From Apostichopus japonicus (taxonomy: Eukaryota > Echinodermata > Holothuroidea > Aspidochirotida > Stichopodidae), in contig NC_092577.1 of assembly GCF_037975245.1 (NCBI RefSeq), positions 31,990,398-32,054,397 of the forward strand: 64,000 bases of DNA. Direction: 5' to 3'. Under the pieces are notes generated by a model. That model saw nothing but the letters and a program-made list of their open reading frames with translations. It did no database searches and had not been told where the DNA came from. Shown here piece after piece: positions 12,528 to 26,668 of this stretch. Both the position numbers and the translations under genes were made by a program. Each line of letters begins with the position of its first letter. The first letter of the stretch is position 1.

Positions 12528-12824
12528 CTGTTTCTTTGATGGTGTTTTGTGATTATGTAGCTATGACTTGCATTAATGATGCAATAACTGCTGGAAATCT
12601 TCTACAGTACTTTCAACAGTTTACGAAGCGATTTCTCACTCCCAAGTTAGTAAGCTAGTAATACTAGTACAAGTACGAATACAACTTATGTTACAATACG
12701 ACACATGTTAGTTATTGCGCAACTTGTTGTTCTGCCACTGTCCAATCATGTTTCAGGTTAGTCCAGTACAAGCCGACGAACGAATGGTATACACATTTCT
12801 ATTGGCTTTTAAAGAAGTATCAAA
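12528..12824. promoter_or_regulatory. bidirectional HDDC2/MRPS28 promoter
   Basis: Only 297 bases separate the HDDC2 start codon (minus) from the MRPS28 start codon (plus). No TATA box is placed clearly for either gene. Two CCAAT-type motifs are seen: CCAAT near 12740 (+) and ATTGG near 12801 (CCAAT on the minus strand). This is the usual layout of a shared housekeeping promoter. Transcription start sites are not determined. Confidence 0.7.
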
Positions 12825-14119
12825 ATGGCGGCCTCCATAGCAATGGGCAGACCCTTCAGTTGGTTGAGACTGTTTTCCTTCAAGCGTAACAATGGATTAC
12901 TTATGACACAGTTCCAAGTATCCAATACAAGGAGTAAATCAGAAGATTCTGTGAGCAATACAACTGATGGAAAGGAACCTGCCGTTACAGAGAATTCGCA
13001 TGTCAATGACAAAGTTGAACTTACCGGCTTTGCGAAAGCTTTCGCAAAACAGGTCCAAGCAATGGAAGATACAGCAACTGACAGTGGTCATGCTGAAATA
13101 TCGTTTGCAACGTTGTTAAGGAACTCACCACATATTCATTTGGGAAACCCCAGAGGACAAACAGTTATCGGGAAAATCTTTCACATAGTTGGAGATGACT
13201 TGTATGTTGATTTCGGTGGAAAATTCCATTGCGTTTGTAGACGTCCCCAAGAAAATGGAGAGTAAGCGCAATATGTCCTAAAATGTCAGCTTAATTTGTA
13301 CTGTAGCCTAGGCCTAGGCCTAAACTAAACTTTAAAGTGCTGTTCCACTACCTCTCCCAATAAACCTGTAACAACTGACTTATTTGATAAGTGAAAGTGA
13401 ACAAAGCTAGACAGTTCTGAACAGAGGTCCAATATTATGGACTTGACATATTTTATCACATGGAATAATGTATTTGCTGTCATTTAGGCTACTGTTTGGG
13501 GTGCACTGATGGCATCGATGCAAGGGCCTAATCAGCTGCTCATGTAATATAATAGTGACAATATAGCAATGTAAACAGACATTCAGGATCAATCTTAATC
13601 CTTGGAAAGCAAAAGGAAAGTTGCACTTTCCCCTAGGAAAATTGAAGGGGGTTTGGTGGGAGGGGGGAGTCTCGGTCACAGAAAGTTGTGCAGGACTTCT
13701 CATTCATGACATAACTTGACTCCAAAGTTTGGTTAAATACCCTTTGAACCCTATTGAATTTAGTCTGGCATATGTTTTGGTAGTCTGGCTATGTGTTTCA
13801 AACAGTAGATTACCAAAGATTGTGTGCACCTATGGCAATATCCTGGAAATTTTACTCCTCTTGTATCTAGTTGCATTTACACAATGTTACATCCAAGCCC
13901 TATAAATTTGAGAGGATTTGATGAAATTTTATTGCTTCTGCCTTCACACTAACCTCAACTTGTTATTTCGTTTTCCCCATCAGAAAGTACCTTCGTGGAA
14001 CCAAAGTCAGACTAAGATTGAAAGATCTTGAATTAACAGACCACTTTATCGGAGCAACCAGAGATATTAGCTTATTGGAGGCAGACGCAGATCTTTTGGG
14101 GCTTGCACAGAAACTATAA
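12825..14119 (+). CDS. MRPS28: MRPS28, mitochondrial small-subunit ribosomal protein (bS1m)
   Basis: Complete two-exon gene encoding 190 residues (human 187). Exons 12825-13261 and 13984-14119, joined GA|A in frame; stop TAA 14117-14119. The N-terminus ([21 protein letters not shown]) is basic, serine-rich and free of acidic residues, as expected of a mitochondrial presequence. The conserved core carries [45 protein letters not shown] and [20 protein letters not shown], ending in [11 protein letters not shown], all matching the MRPS28 family. The protein works in the 28S mitoribosomal subunit. It shares its promoter with HDDC2. A tRNA-derived SINE sits 62 bases after the stop codon, probably inside or next to the 3' UTR; a distant AATAAA is at 15294. 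Confidence 0.94.
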
Positions 14120-14180
14120 TTAATGTATGATGTTACCATTACTCCTGGTCATTTTTGGGAACAAATCTTCCATCAATGTG

Positions 14181-14407
14181 GGGTGGAGTGTTAGCTCAGT
14201 GACTAATGCTAGTGCCTTTCAATCATAAGGTCCCGGTTCGAGTCACTCCCAGATTAATGTATGTCGTCCAGTTACAGAGTTGTTGACAATTAACAAATCA
14301 TGGACGTTAAATATGAATGTAAGAGACTGACTTCGGTCAGCTTGCGGCTTTGATAAGCCAATGAGGCTTCTTCGCGAGTTCCTGCTTGCAGGAGGATCTA
14401 AAAATAC
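14181..14407 (+). mobile_element. tRNA-derived SINE
   Basis: The head carries an A-box-like TTAGCTCAGTGACTAATG (14191) and a B box CGGTTCGAGTCAC (about 14236), the internal RNA polymerase III promoter of tRNAs. A non-tRNA body of about 150 bases follows, with the hairpin CCTGCTTGCAGG, then an A/T-rich tail. A second, inverted copy lies at 9263-9478. It begins 62 bases past the MRPS28 stop. Confidence 0.8.
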
Positions 14408-16647
14408 ATATAATACATCCATGCATACAATGTAAAGCTAGTGAACATGCAGCAATTTATTCTCAGACTTATTCAAAAATTGAGTTATACAACAACAAAA
14501 ATTAAGATTTCAGCTGATCCTAAATTATGTAACATAATTGTCTCACCAATTTGTACCAGATATGGTGGACGCTCGCAGATGACTGTTTCGAAATCCAGGA
14601 TGTCAACGATATGTCGTCTATACCAACCAAGCCACATGAGTTATGAATAGCTGTGTTGGATCAGCATTGTATACGCTGATGTGAATTTCAATGCCTTTCT
14701 TTTCATGGTTTTTCCTGTTTGCTTATATAAATTAATTGCTAGATAACTTAGGCTTAGGTTTAAAGGCTTTTTTGAAATGATTGGTAGAATACAGGTTTGT
14801 CCTGTTGCCAGGGCACCATGTCAGGGGCATGAAAATTGTCCTCTTTCAGAGAGGGTAGCGGTTTATTCTCTCCTGATTCAGAGGTTGTGTTTTGCTTGAG
14901 ATAACCCTTTGCATATTTTGTCACATCCTAGCCATTTTCTGTGTCTTTATAGACTGGCCACATACACAAAAGTTGGACTAGGATTTAATAATTAATTGAA
15001 ATTCGAAAGTTCTGGACTCAGGAGGAAGACTTCTTGTAGAAATTTTGCAAGCTCTTAAGGGTGGTCAGGTTGGGAAGGGAAGAGAAGGGCAGAGGTTGAG
15101 AGTAAAGATTTATTTTCTCACTCCACAATAATGTTGTGGGTATCTTTCAATAATTCCTATTGTTGTTCATAAGCTGCGAAAGTTTCATAAATCACTCTGC
15201 TACAAAGTGGAAGCTCTTTGTTTCTGTGCTTTTGTTGTTTTTCTGGGGTTTCTTAGATACTGTTTAGCTGTATTGATCAATGTTATAATAGCAAATAAAT
15301 CAAGGAAAACTTTAAATCAATTACTCATTAATTTGTACCCATACATCCATTTTAGCCTAAGATATTACTTCCCCCTTTCCCCAACAAGAAGATTGCTGGG
15401 TATGTAATCTACTTATGTCTGCAGAACGAGTTCCATTTAATCTAGACATACCGTTTGAAGCACTGTCCTATTGACCCTTTGTGGAAATGAGAACACTGAA
15501 GTCAATCAGTGTTTCATCCAAACAGTGTAGAAATTTAAACCAATAATGGCCTATGGTCAAAACGTATCCATCTCCGTTTACAATCATGAACAATCCTTCG
15601 CTGAGATTTGCTTGACCTGAAGTGACCCTCTGTAATGACTTCGAATAATTTGAACGGATTTTGAAGGGTCCAAGACTATTTTCTCTTTCAAAATCTGTTT
15701 CATGATTGCACAGTACATTTTCCATTGTTGATTTACTTAACATAAATTGGGAAGTTTAGAAGTTGTTGCACTTTTTGGACTCTTAAGTCTTTTAATCATT
15801 AACTTGTGGCCGATGCTTATAAAGAGCATAAACCGTATGACCATTTCGCTTTGACTAATGACTTGTGGTTTCAACTTTTGTTCCTGCACCTCTCCTTCCC
15901 TTTACAACGTTCGTGCTACGACAACGTCTCAATTATATTTGACGTTGAAGTCGCAGTACAAAGTTCAGCAGCTGCGATTTGAAACAAAGAAGTTATAATT
16001 TCCAAGTGGTTTCTACTGTATTAATACTACGAAATACATTTAAGATGGAAAATGCCACAAGAAAAAAAAGGGGGGGTGGTAGGTACAAGTTGTACTCGAA
16101 AAGTGAGACATAATTTTGTACGACATTTGTAACAATGACACCGCGTGACCTAGTATGTAAACAAATCATCCGTGAGAACACTTGTCAAAGCGTCTCGCGT
16201 GCCAGATAAGCGAGTGGCGCTCACTTTTCCATGAAACCAAGAAGGTCCGTCTATCATAATCGTTTACACTCATCCATGCGTTTGTAACGGGTAGCGAAGT
16301 TTGAAACAAATAATTAAGAATGAAAGAGTTGACTCAATTATTGGCAGAGCTATTTCAAAATAGCCCTATGTATAAAGTTTTGGAAACGGGGGAGAGTGCA
16401 AAGTCAAGGTTTTATCCAAACACTGGCGTTTATAATACACTGTTAAGTATAAGTATTCATCAGAGCGGTTGTCCTTTACTGGCAGTTAACATTGATTAAG
16501 CGTGACTCCGGATGCGCATAAAGAAGTCGCATGTAAAGCCGTATACCGTGACAGGCACTACTGAACTCTCACATGAGTGCAGGGGTTGTATTTTGGTTAT
16601 TCCGTGCCCTATGGGATACCAGAAAAGAGTCGAAGATCATGCAGTGC

Positions 16648-17875
16648 CATGGGCGGCGATCCTGGGGGGGATGGGGGGGATATATCCCCCCCATGAAAAT
16701 GGGTGGAGGGGATGTAATACACCATATCCCCCCCACCAAATGCCAGGAATAAGAATATTTTCATGCCTTCATTTATGCATCATCGCGAATGTACGGCTCT
16801 TTTTAGCTTCATTTCTCGCCTATACCATAAACGCAGTGCGATCTTTTCAAATAAACCGTCTTTATAAAGCAAGAATAGTTGACTGTAGGCTTCATTGGCC
16901 CTATAACAACAAAATGTATTATTGCGCCCACGGTATTGATATAGTACATATATGCACCCTCATAGTATTCATATAGGCCCTATAGTAGGCCTACACACGT
17001 ACATGTTCCCTCGAACAGCTGAGAATCTCATGTTACCAGGGTAATGCTTAATTAGGGGCGTCGGAGCGGTTCGCCGGACCAATATTCACGGCGCAAAAAA
17101 AAAAAGGAGAAAAAAGTAGCACTAAGAAGAAAAAAAGGCAAAAAATAAAGAACCAAAATGAAAACATACTTCAAAATGTGTTTCAGAAGATTAATCGGGT
17201 ACAAAAACAGACAAGGGAGAATGCACAGAAGAAAAGCTCGGGAAGTGCCATTTCCTGCAATCTGGGAGGCATTTTTTCAAAAATTTCTCCATTACGCTAC
17301 GCGCCAACCAATGGTGGCGCGTAGCGTAGTTTGACCTTCCAAACGTCCCCCACCCCCCCCCCCCCGATAATTATGGTAGATGGCCACACTCTGATCTTCC
17401 GTACCAATCCCAAATAGCTTCCGACGCCCCTGTTAATACACGTACGTTTCACCTGGATGCCCTAGCAATCGGTACCTAGGAATGTAACTATGTGTAATTG
17501 TGTATTGCATGTGTATAGGCCTATAATAGCCTGCATGAGGCCATTTTCTTCATCGAATAATATAAAGAGCTCTCGAACATTCTAACGTAGCGCCTGAAAC
17601 AAGATTGACAGGGCCAATTTTCCCAAAATAACACCCGAAATTTAAAAAAAAGTATTTTGGATCCTGCTTATGAGATATTTCGGACATGAAATCCCTATTT
17701 TAAAGTTGGGTATATGCCGCTTGGAAACCTCGGCAAGTGCCGTTTCCGGCCATCTAGAGGGTTTGTAAATCCCAAAATTTTCTTGTACGCTTCGCGCCAA
17801 CTCATGGTGGCGCTACGCTTAGATAGTCAACAAGGTCATATCCCCCCCACTCGGAAGTACGGATCGCCGCCCATG
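16648..17875. mobile_element. hAT-like element, 1228 bp, with nested insertion
   Basis: Ends CATGGGCGGCGATCC and GGATCGCCGCCCATG are perfect inverted repeats, flanked by the 8-base duplication TGCAGTGC (16640-16647 and 17876-17883). A core near 17725-17830 matches that of 10635-10924. A second element (17053-17432) is inserted within it. No transposase frame is seen. Confidence 0.88.
17053..17432. mobile_element. nested hAT-like element
   Basis: About 380 bases bounded by TAGGGGCGTCGGA and TCCGACGCCCCTG. It carries the same GGAAGTGCCATTTCC...GGTGGCGCGTAGCG core (17235-17330). TTAAT is seen on both flanks, but a full 8-bp duplication is not, so the exact boundaries are less certain. Confidence 0.7.
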
Positions 17876-20375
17876 TGCAGTGCCGTAGTCAGACGGAGGC
17901 TCAAGGGACATGTCTCCCCCCCCCCACCCGTGCACTACTATGTCCTCACCCACCCCATGTGTTCCACCACCATGTGGACAAAAACTTGACAAGTTACAAG
18001 ACACAAATATTGTTCCCCTCCTTTAATTTTTGGTACCCCTCGCCCAATTCAGAATTCCTGGCTACAGGCCAGTGGATATGTCCACCATGTTGTGTCATTT
18101 CCATATCGCATTTTGTTTTTCTATCATTGATTAAGTTGATATTTGCGTTTCAATGTAGATTACATATGCTTAATTTGACAACAGATAATAAAAGTATGGC
18201 CTGTGTCTTGTAGCTGATATATATCGCAGTATGAGAGTAATTTATATATATAAATCTGAGCTTGTCAGACGTTCATTGATCGAGCTTGATACCTTGCTTA
18301 CATAGCAGAATTTTTTTGTCGTTGGTCTACTTTATTTGGACGAGGAAAATTTCACAATAGTCTATAATCTTATAAATGGACTACACAACAACAAGGGTTT
18401 GCTAATCTTCAATATAGGGCCAATGTAAGATTGAAAAATATATAAAGTGTCTGATGTAATGTCAGTGTATGTTAGTGTATGTTGCTAAGGTAGATTCTAG
18501 TGACGTCATCACAATTGGACAGTGATTAGGCTATGTATTAGTCTTGCATCTTTGACAAACGAAAAAAAGAACAATAAATATGATTTACATGCATGCATGA
18601 CGTCACAATTTTTTTCGCAATTTACTTATATCCAATGAATAAAATGTAAAAATTTTATACCTCAGCAACTGAGAAAGTTATAAAAATGAGGTATTTTAAC
18701 ATTACTTTTCTTTTTATATTTATATACCACTGACATACATTGTATTTGTGAATCTATTGGTTGTCTCTCGTCCAAATTTGATCTGAAGTTATAAAGTAGC
18801 AAAGGAACTTGCTACATCGTCAAATTGGTGGCGTACGTTATAACATTACCCACCATAAGTTCAATCAATGCTGATACTTTACCGATGCATCCTCAACACC
18901 AAATTGTGAAATGCCCCTTTCCTCTCACGTGATCAATTTCATCCTCTCTTTATAGAGTCGAGGCATATCATAGTTTATAAAACTGCATTTTCTTTATCTT
19001 TTCTTTTTTGTCGTATTAAAGAAAAGTGATTCGAAAGTTTTCAAACATACCGAAATCGGGTTCTTTCTTTGTCCCTCTTCGATGTTACTTCAGGGCGTGT
19101 ACTATATATAATAATCCACTCACTAATAATATGGCTATCGACTGGCACCCAGTGTGTTCATTTAAAATGTTTTATACACAGTACAGTGAACTTCATGTTT
19201 GGAAAAGAAACCTGCATAGGCCAATATGACAGATCGCCAAACAAAACAACACAGACCATAAAATGAAGGGCTACAAAATATACTCTCTCATTTTCTTTTC
19301 TTTTCTTTTTCTTAAAAATTTCTTGAAAATGATTGCAATGCCTAAATCTAAGTTCAGTTCTTTCTTTCTTTTATCGGTATAATAATGTGCGCTTGAGCAC
19401 GCATGCAATCCTGGATATATAGACGAGATATACGGTTTAGACGCCCACGCATGTTTTTATTATGACCAAGAAATACATTTGTGACTTTTAATGAAGGGTC
19501 TTATAGGTACATTTCATTGATATGAAAACTATAGTATTCAAATAAAAACACAGGTGATACCCTCCTGGCTATTGGTCAATTTTAATCTGGGGGTCGCAGA
19601 AGACTCATTTAGTCAATTTATATTATAGCCACTTTTGTATATGTATATATTCACCGTATAGGATATATGACACAAAAGGTTATAGATTTATTCAAAGTTG
19701 ACTATAGAAGCGATGTTCTTGTGCCCCAACGTCCTTATTATATCCGACCGTTAAGTTTAAAGGAGAATAACAAGAAACACCTCTGATCGCTATCAATAAG
19801 TTATGTTATAGAGACATTTATGATGATCATCTCCTTCAAAACAGTTTAGAAAAGTTTTCGGTCCGTATGGGGAGAGATATCATGTTTTGAGTGGTCCTTC
19901 ATTCGCTAGAATGAAGACTCGAGGAAGACTGAAATGTGACGTCACAGTGTCGCTATATATATACTACTAGTGCTGAAATGTAACGCTATATCATAGAAAT
20001 ATATGAGTGTATATAGTTGTGTTATAAAATAATTTTTATTCGCCTTAAAGCGTCCGTCCGGCGACGAATATTTAACCTGCCCGATGATGTCTTGTTTGTT
20101 CCTTCTACACGAGACAAAAATATTCTCAACAACTAATACTGTTTCATTATTTTATGCCAAAAAACGAAACAAAAAGAAGAAAGCATTAAGGTAACGGGAT
20201 AGCCCTACAATAAAGTATGGTATTCCAATGATCCTTTGAACTTCATATAGTGAATGTGTTGTTTTGCTTGTAATGAATAATTCATGATGTTTTTTTATGC
20301 GAATTGTGTTTAGTTATAGCTGAAGCAACTCACTGACAAATTTAGAGTGAAAACATCTGAGAGAAAAGGTAAAGG

Positions 20376-21062
<687 letters not shown>

Positions 21063-24000
21063 ATATGTATGACACACCATTGCATGCATGGTCCGTCGAA
21101 AAGTCGCGACATAAATAAAGTACTATTATTATAACTTGCACCTGCGGATTCACCTACAACTTAGGCCACTTGGCGACAAACAATGGCGTTAGGCGGATTA
21201 ACTACAATACACTGATTTCAAAAGATTTATCAATGGAAGATTTCTCGCGTGGCCTCCAGAAAGGCCGTACATTGCTAAGTAAGGGGTGTCACATAATAAC
21301 ATCGCTTTTATCGTATAGCGTCCCTGCGGAATAGAAGTCTCTGCCCCCTTTTGGAAAGCGATGTTCAAAAGCCTTAATGAGAATAGAATGGCACACGACC
21401 CAAGGCGACCAATCTCCATTCAAAAGACTATTTTAAAGGCCACCTGCGTGCGTACGGCTTCTGCCGATCCACATAACTACTGCACTTGCCTTTATTCTCA
21501 ATAAGAAAAAAAAAAGCGAGACCCGAATTCGAAATGACAAATCGTCTATAGTTTCTGTTGTTTCTGCTACTTCTTCTTTTTGTATATAAATAAATAGTGA
21601 CAATATCTATTAAAGTTTTTTTTAAAGAATATAAATAAATCTCATATGGGTTATTAATAGCCACCATGCATGTATATGGGGCTTGAATTGTAACTTTTCA
21701 TTCGGATATAACCGATCACTAGTTTCCGCACGCTTTAGGCACGACCACAACAGTGTGTGATATAATCATATATTTATACCTATAGTTATCCCAATCGCCT
21801 CGGTAGAGATGTTCATTGAGATCATGCATGCATGGTTGTACATTTGGTTGGACAATTCTGAACAATTCAAGGATACATATCCACATATTATTATGGGATA
21901 CCTCTCGATCATACAACCAATTATAACTTTCTCTTATGTCATTAGTATGTTATTAACTTGTGTCCCACAAATTATTATTTATTTGTGTTTTTATACATTT
22001 TCATTCGCAAAGTATACATCATCACATAGTACTTGGAGCGATTTGAGTGGAATAAATGGTTAAAAAAAATTCTGGTTTTCAGGTACCCTTATCTTCCCCT
22101 AAGCTTCCCCTAAGCAGTCCACGTGATTCCCAATGGCGTAGTTAGAGTTTAAGGGCTAGGGATCACGAGTCAGAGTTGCTCCCCTTCAGCCTTTCTAAAC
22201 TGAACTTTGACGCCATGCCACAAAAATGTTCTAACATGAGACAACAAACATCATATCTCATAGATATGATATGTTGGGCTGTTATGATTCGTTGGTTCAA
22301 TATTTTGAAACCAACTATTGGGAAGCCCTCGGGAATTGGGGTCCAGGTTCAATGAACTGTCCATTGCTATATGCCTCTGCTTATTCCTATAAAGACTTTT
22401 TCGCAACTGCATGACTATATACTTTCGAATCAACTGTTCCGATAGCATATCATTTTAGACTTTACATAAGACTCGATCAGGGTTGAAACTTTTTTTTTAT
22501 CCATGAACTGCTGAAAAACCTTGCCAACTTAGTACAGCTATTCGGACAAGAATGGTTTAAAATAGATTAATTCTCATGTCACAGTGAGGTAAGGGTGGTA
22601 CCGTAGTAAAAAAAAAATGCTTGCTGAAGTTTTCGCATGAGTAACCATTACTGGATATTCTAGCATGTTCAAGAAGGAAGTGGAGGTTGGGAGGACATCT
22701 TTGATGTTTTTTTTTTGCAAGAATCAGGTGGAATTACATTATAGATGGATGATCAGTATGACACTGTCGAAGTGGCATGTTACAAAGGACAGGGTGATAA
22801 TAATCCCAAACTATTTACATTTGTTGGCCTATACTAAATGAATAGAACACCAGCTTTAATGGTTTCTCATTTTTTTTTCTAAGCCCTCTCCCACATTTTT
22901 CCGTGTTCTATGTACCTTCTCCCACCTCCACTCCTACGCCCCCCTCCCCTTCCCCACACACACACCCCATGCTTGTGACATTGCAGTATATAGTAGTACG
23001 GAACACTACATATATATCAGGAGGATATACGCAGTACAATAATTCTTCGACCTAATCATATACCGTTCGTATAGGATATTTATATATAGCCTGTGGTCTT
23101 CCATTTCTTCTTGAAACAAACCGGCAGACTCTAGCAGATCTGCGTGCGTCTACTGTTCGAAAATCCCCACAAAAAAAAGAACCGGGAAAATCATATCCAA
23201 CTGACACCTTAATCATATTGGGAAGTGCTACATTGTGATCATCCGCATGCACGGCCTATAAGTTTATAAGCTAACCTTATGATACACACTGACTGAACCA
23301 GCAGCGCAAGTCACAACTCAATCACACCGTGAGGCGTGACGTATAGGCAGTATAATATACTAAAACTGATTAATGAAATTTCAACAGGTTCTCTTTAACT
23401 GCAAGGACGACACCTTAACTATCAAGACCTATACGCGACATGTTGTGCCATATGAGCCTCAGCATCCCCTCTGGCGTACCAGTAGATAATTGAAAGAAAG
23501 AACGGCCGCGAGATGAATCTCGCCACGCGACTGTCGTTCGCGAGGAGCGTGTATACCTCGGTTTATCCCCGGAGCTCTTCGGTTTATCTTTGCCATTTCT
23601 CCCCCCTCTCGGCAGGTGCGCACCTTGGCGCTTCATGGGATATGCATGCCGGGTTTTACTGTGCAAACATTACATTCTTGTCCCGAAATTATTCATTTTT
23701 GTAAGGTGCAAGCAAGGCTCTCTCTAGGCCTATACAGTTTGCTCTAAGGTTTACGGTGCCATTAGACTAGAGACGAATGGGTTGCACCCTGGTGAATAGA
23801 AAGTAACATGAGGAGGGAAGAGCTTTACTCGAAGGAGAACTTTTTTGAGGGGGTTATGTTATGTTTATAAAACCACATTTAGAAGCAGGTGCAACACACA
23901 CACGCACACATGTTGGAACTAGACACATAATCAAGGTCTATTTACTCTACAAACCATTTCAGAAGTTGCGAAGATTGGTGCTAGAGAGCGGAAAGAAAAA

Positions 24001-24283
24001 AAATGAAGACCGCTTGAAAGGAGAAACAAGGAATTAGGCCTGAAACACAGATTGCGAGGCGTCGTTTGGACTAGGATTGGGAAAATAAATCATTTGTTAA
24101 ATATTATTGATATTTTCTGAGAGGGATTCATTTGCACTTGAGTGAAAGAATATTTATAGAGCGTTTGCATATATTGGTTCGAACAGTATGTTGCTTTGAC
24201 CTAGAGGTAAAATGAGTGGTAAAGACAAAGGGAAAAAAGGAATTGTGGGGAAACTTGCATGAGCTAGGGCTCGAATATAGATG

Positions 24284-24308
24284 GATTATTATTGTTGTTA
24301 TTATTTTT

Positions 24309-24395
<87 letters not shown>

Positions 24396-24426
24396 GTTTT
24401 TATTATTATTGTTTTTATTATTATTG

Positions 24427-24461
<35 letters not shown>

Positions 24462-24796
24462 GTTGTTGTTGTTGTTGTTATTATTAGTATTGTTGTTGTT
24501 ATTGTTATTATTATTTTTGTTGTTATTATTATTATTGTGGTTGTTTTCATAATTATTATTTTTATTATTGTTCTTGTTCTTATCATTATTATTAGTATTT
24601 ATTATTAGTGTTGTTGTTGTTATTGTTATTATTATTGTTCTTGTTATTATTGTGGTTGTTTTCATAATTATTATTATTATTGTTCTTGTTGTTATCATTA
24701 TTATTAGTATTATTATTGTTGTTATTGTTATCATTATTGTTGTTGTTATTATTATTGTTGTTATTACTATTTTTATTATTATTATTGTTATTCCAT
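24284..24796. repeat. (TTA/TTG)n trinucleotide tract
   Basis: About 510 bases of TTA with TTG, TTT and TTC variants. All open frames over it (poly-Ile, poly-Leu, poly-Tyr, poly-Asn) are artefacts of the repeat. No gene is supported. Confidence 0.95.
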
Positions 24797-25886
24797 CGTC
24801 AACCACTAGATCAGACAATTACATCACAATACAATTAATGTTATATCTATGTAATTGATAAAATGAAACTAATCTAATGGATGAAATTTCAATCCAAATG
24901 TTTGATTTAGTATTAACCACTCTAATTTGGATTTACTGTATCTTCTGATTTTGGATTATCTGTCAAATACTTTTGATTGAATTTGCACTCCCGTAGACTG
25001 AAAAAGACGTATTATTAATGTCAGACTGAGCTTGAAAATAATTCATTTAAATTTCCTCAATTGATTAAATGAAACTTACAATTGATGAGATTTGAGTCCG
25101 AATGTTGATATCAACAATATTCCTATCAAATATTTATACAGAAGATCATGTTGGTTTAATATTCACTCATGTAGACTGAAAAGTTGTATCCGTTATTAAC
25201 GTCAGAAAATTTGCCACAATATATCCAAATTTAGGATTGAACATTTTAACGTATTAATCTCTTTAAGTTTATTTAAAGATGGGGATAAAAGGGGGGGGGG
25301 TGAAACATTGGGACCAGTATATAATTGACATGTTTAGCTTTGTTTAAACTTATAACCTTTAATGATCGCATGTGACAGGGTTTAATTGGATAACTTAAAC
25401 AATTGTTTGGTTAAGTTTGAAAGAAAAATAGTCGAACTAAAGAAAATATAGTCTTTTAAAATGATTTCATTCTCGAAGTATACTATTTTTTAAACTGTCA
25501 CTTAATCAATATCACCATCTGCGATTCTTTACCCAACAACAAAGAGATTTGTGGACGAAAAACCACCATATCATTTTTTATTATTATGATTATTATATGT
25601 CATTGTTCGAGCAGTCCATATGCCCCATTAAACAGTTTACCTCACTCGGTTTTTAACCAAAGTCATAAACACTTTCCAAGTGTTTATTTTTGAAGTATTC
25701 AAGTTTAAGGACCAGTATAATTTATATCAATTATACAAAAGCTTTGGGACCTATAAATGTCATTTAAATCCCCGAAAATCTTTCATGTCATGACAAAAGC
25801 ATTTCACATGAGTTTTTTTTTAAATGCGCAAGAAAGTTCTGGTTTAATTACGCATAGTTTGCTTCGTGGGAACGTTATTGTTCAGT

Positions 25887-26050
25887 GCGTAACAAACAGA
25901 CGTCATGGCGGGGGGGGGGGGGGTGGTAGGGGTGGGGGCTGGGTTGTAACAAAAGGATGTCATGGCGGGGTATGGCAGGTGGAGGGACTGGGTTGTAACA
26001 AACGGATGCCATGGCGGGGGATGGCAGCTGAGGGGAGGGGCTGGGTTGGG
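25887..26050. repeat. G-rich minisatellite, three units
   Basis: Three units of 49-57 bases, each with AACAAA-GGATG-CATGGCGGGG and ending GGGCTGGGTTG. Low-complexity reading frames on both strands are rejected. Confidence 0.8.
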
Positions 26051-26597
26051 AAACGCCTCCACTTTTTACTTCGGAAAATTGCTTCAAACCCCACAACAAC
26101 CACGGTCTTTTAGCTAAGGACAATTGTAGCATTAAGGTCTCATTCTACTAGGGGAACCGTGATTCACACATGACGATGATCACACAGTCACAGTCTAGAT
26201 GCAAGGGGACTGGGGTTAAGAGTAATCAATCGTTTGGTTGTTATCGTAACACTAAGTTGTTTAGTAATTGTGGTTACCAACTTTCTACTCTATACATATT
26301 ATTTATCATACTGAACTTAAAAGGGATTGGGGATCCGATATGGATGAGGGGGAAAGGGGAGGGGTGGGGTCGGGGGGGTTGCCGCAACTGGAAGAATTAC
26401 AGTTGCATTCGGTCACATGATAAAATTATGCATTTGGCCAACAACACGAAGGTATCACGAAGTTTGGCTATACATTGTACAAGATCAACGTAAGGATCAG
26501 GGATGATGTACTATGCATGCATCTGCAATGATCGACAATAGGTGATAGCAATTAAAGCTATCAGGTGCGTTGATCCCTTTCAAGGTTGGAGGGGAAC

Positions 26598-26629
26598 ATT
26601 TATATATATATTTTTATATTCATATATTT

Positions 26630-26664
<35 letters not shown>

Positions 26665-26668
26665 ATAT
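26598..26668. repeat. (TA)n-(GT)n microsatellite
   Basis: Interrupted TA repeats followed by GTGTGTGTGTGTGTATATG. Confidence 0.8.

Noticed and set aside
14181-14255. Functional tRNA gene
   Set aside because: A and B boxes exist, but no proper cloverleaf or acceptor stem, and the unit continues into a repeated SINE body.
16512-16976. 154-residue frame
   Set aside because: Crosses the left end of the hAT-like element and unrelated flank; no family similarity.
24128-24858. Poly-Ile/Leu/Tyr/Asn frames on both strands
   Set aside because: Produced by the TTA/TTG tract in every frame.
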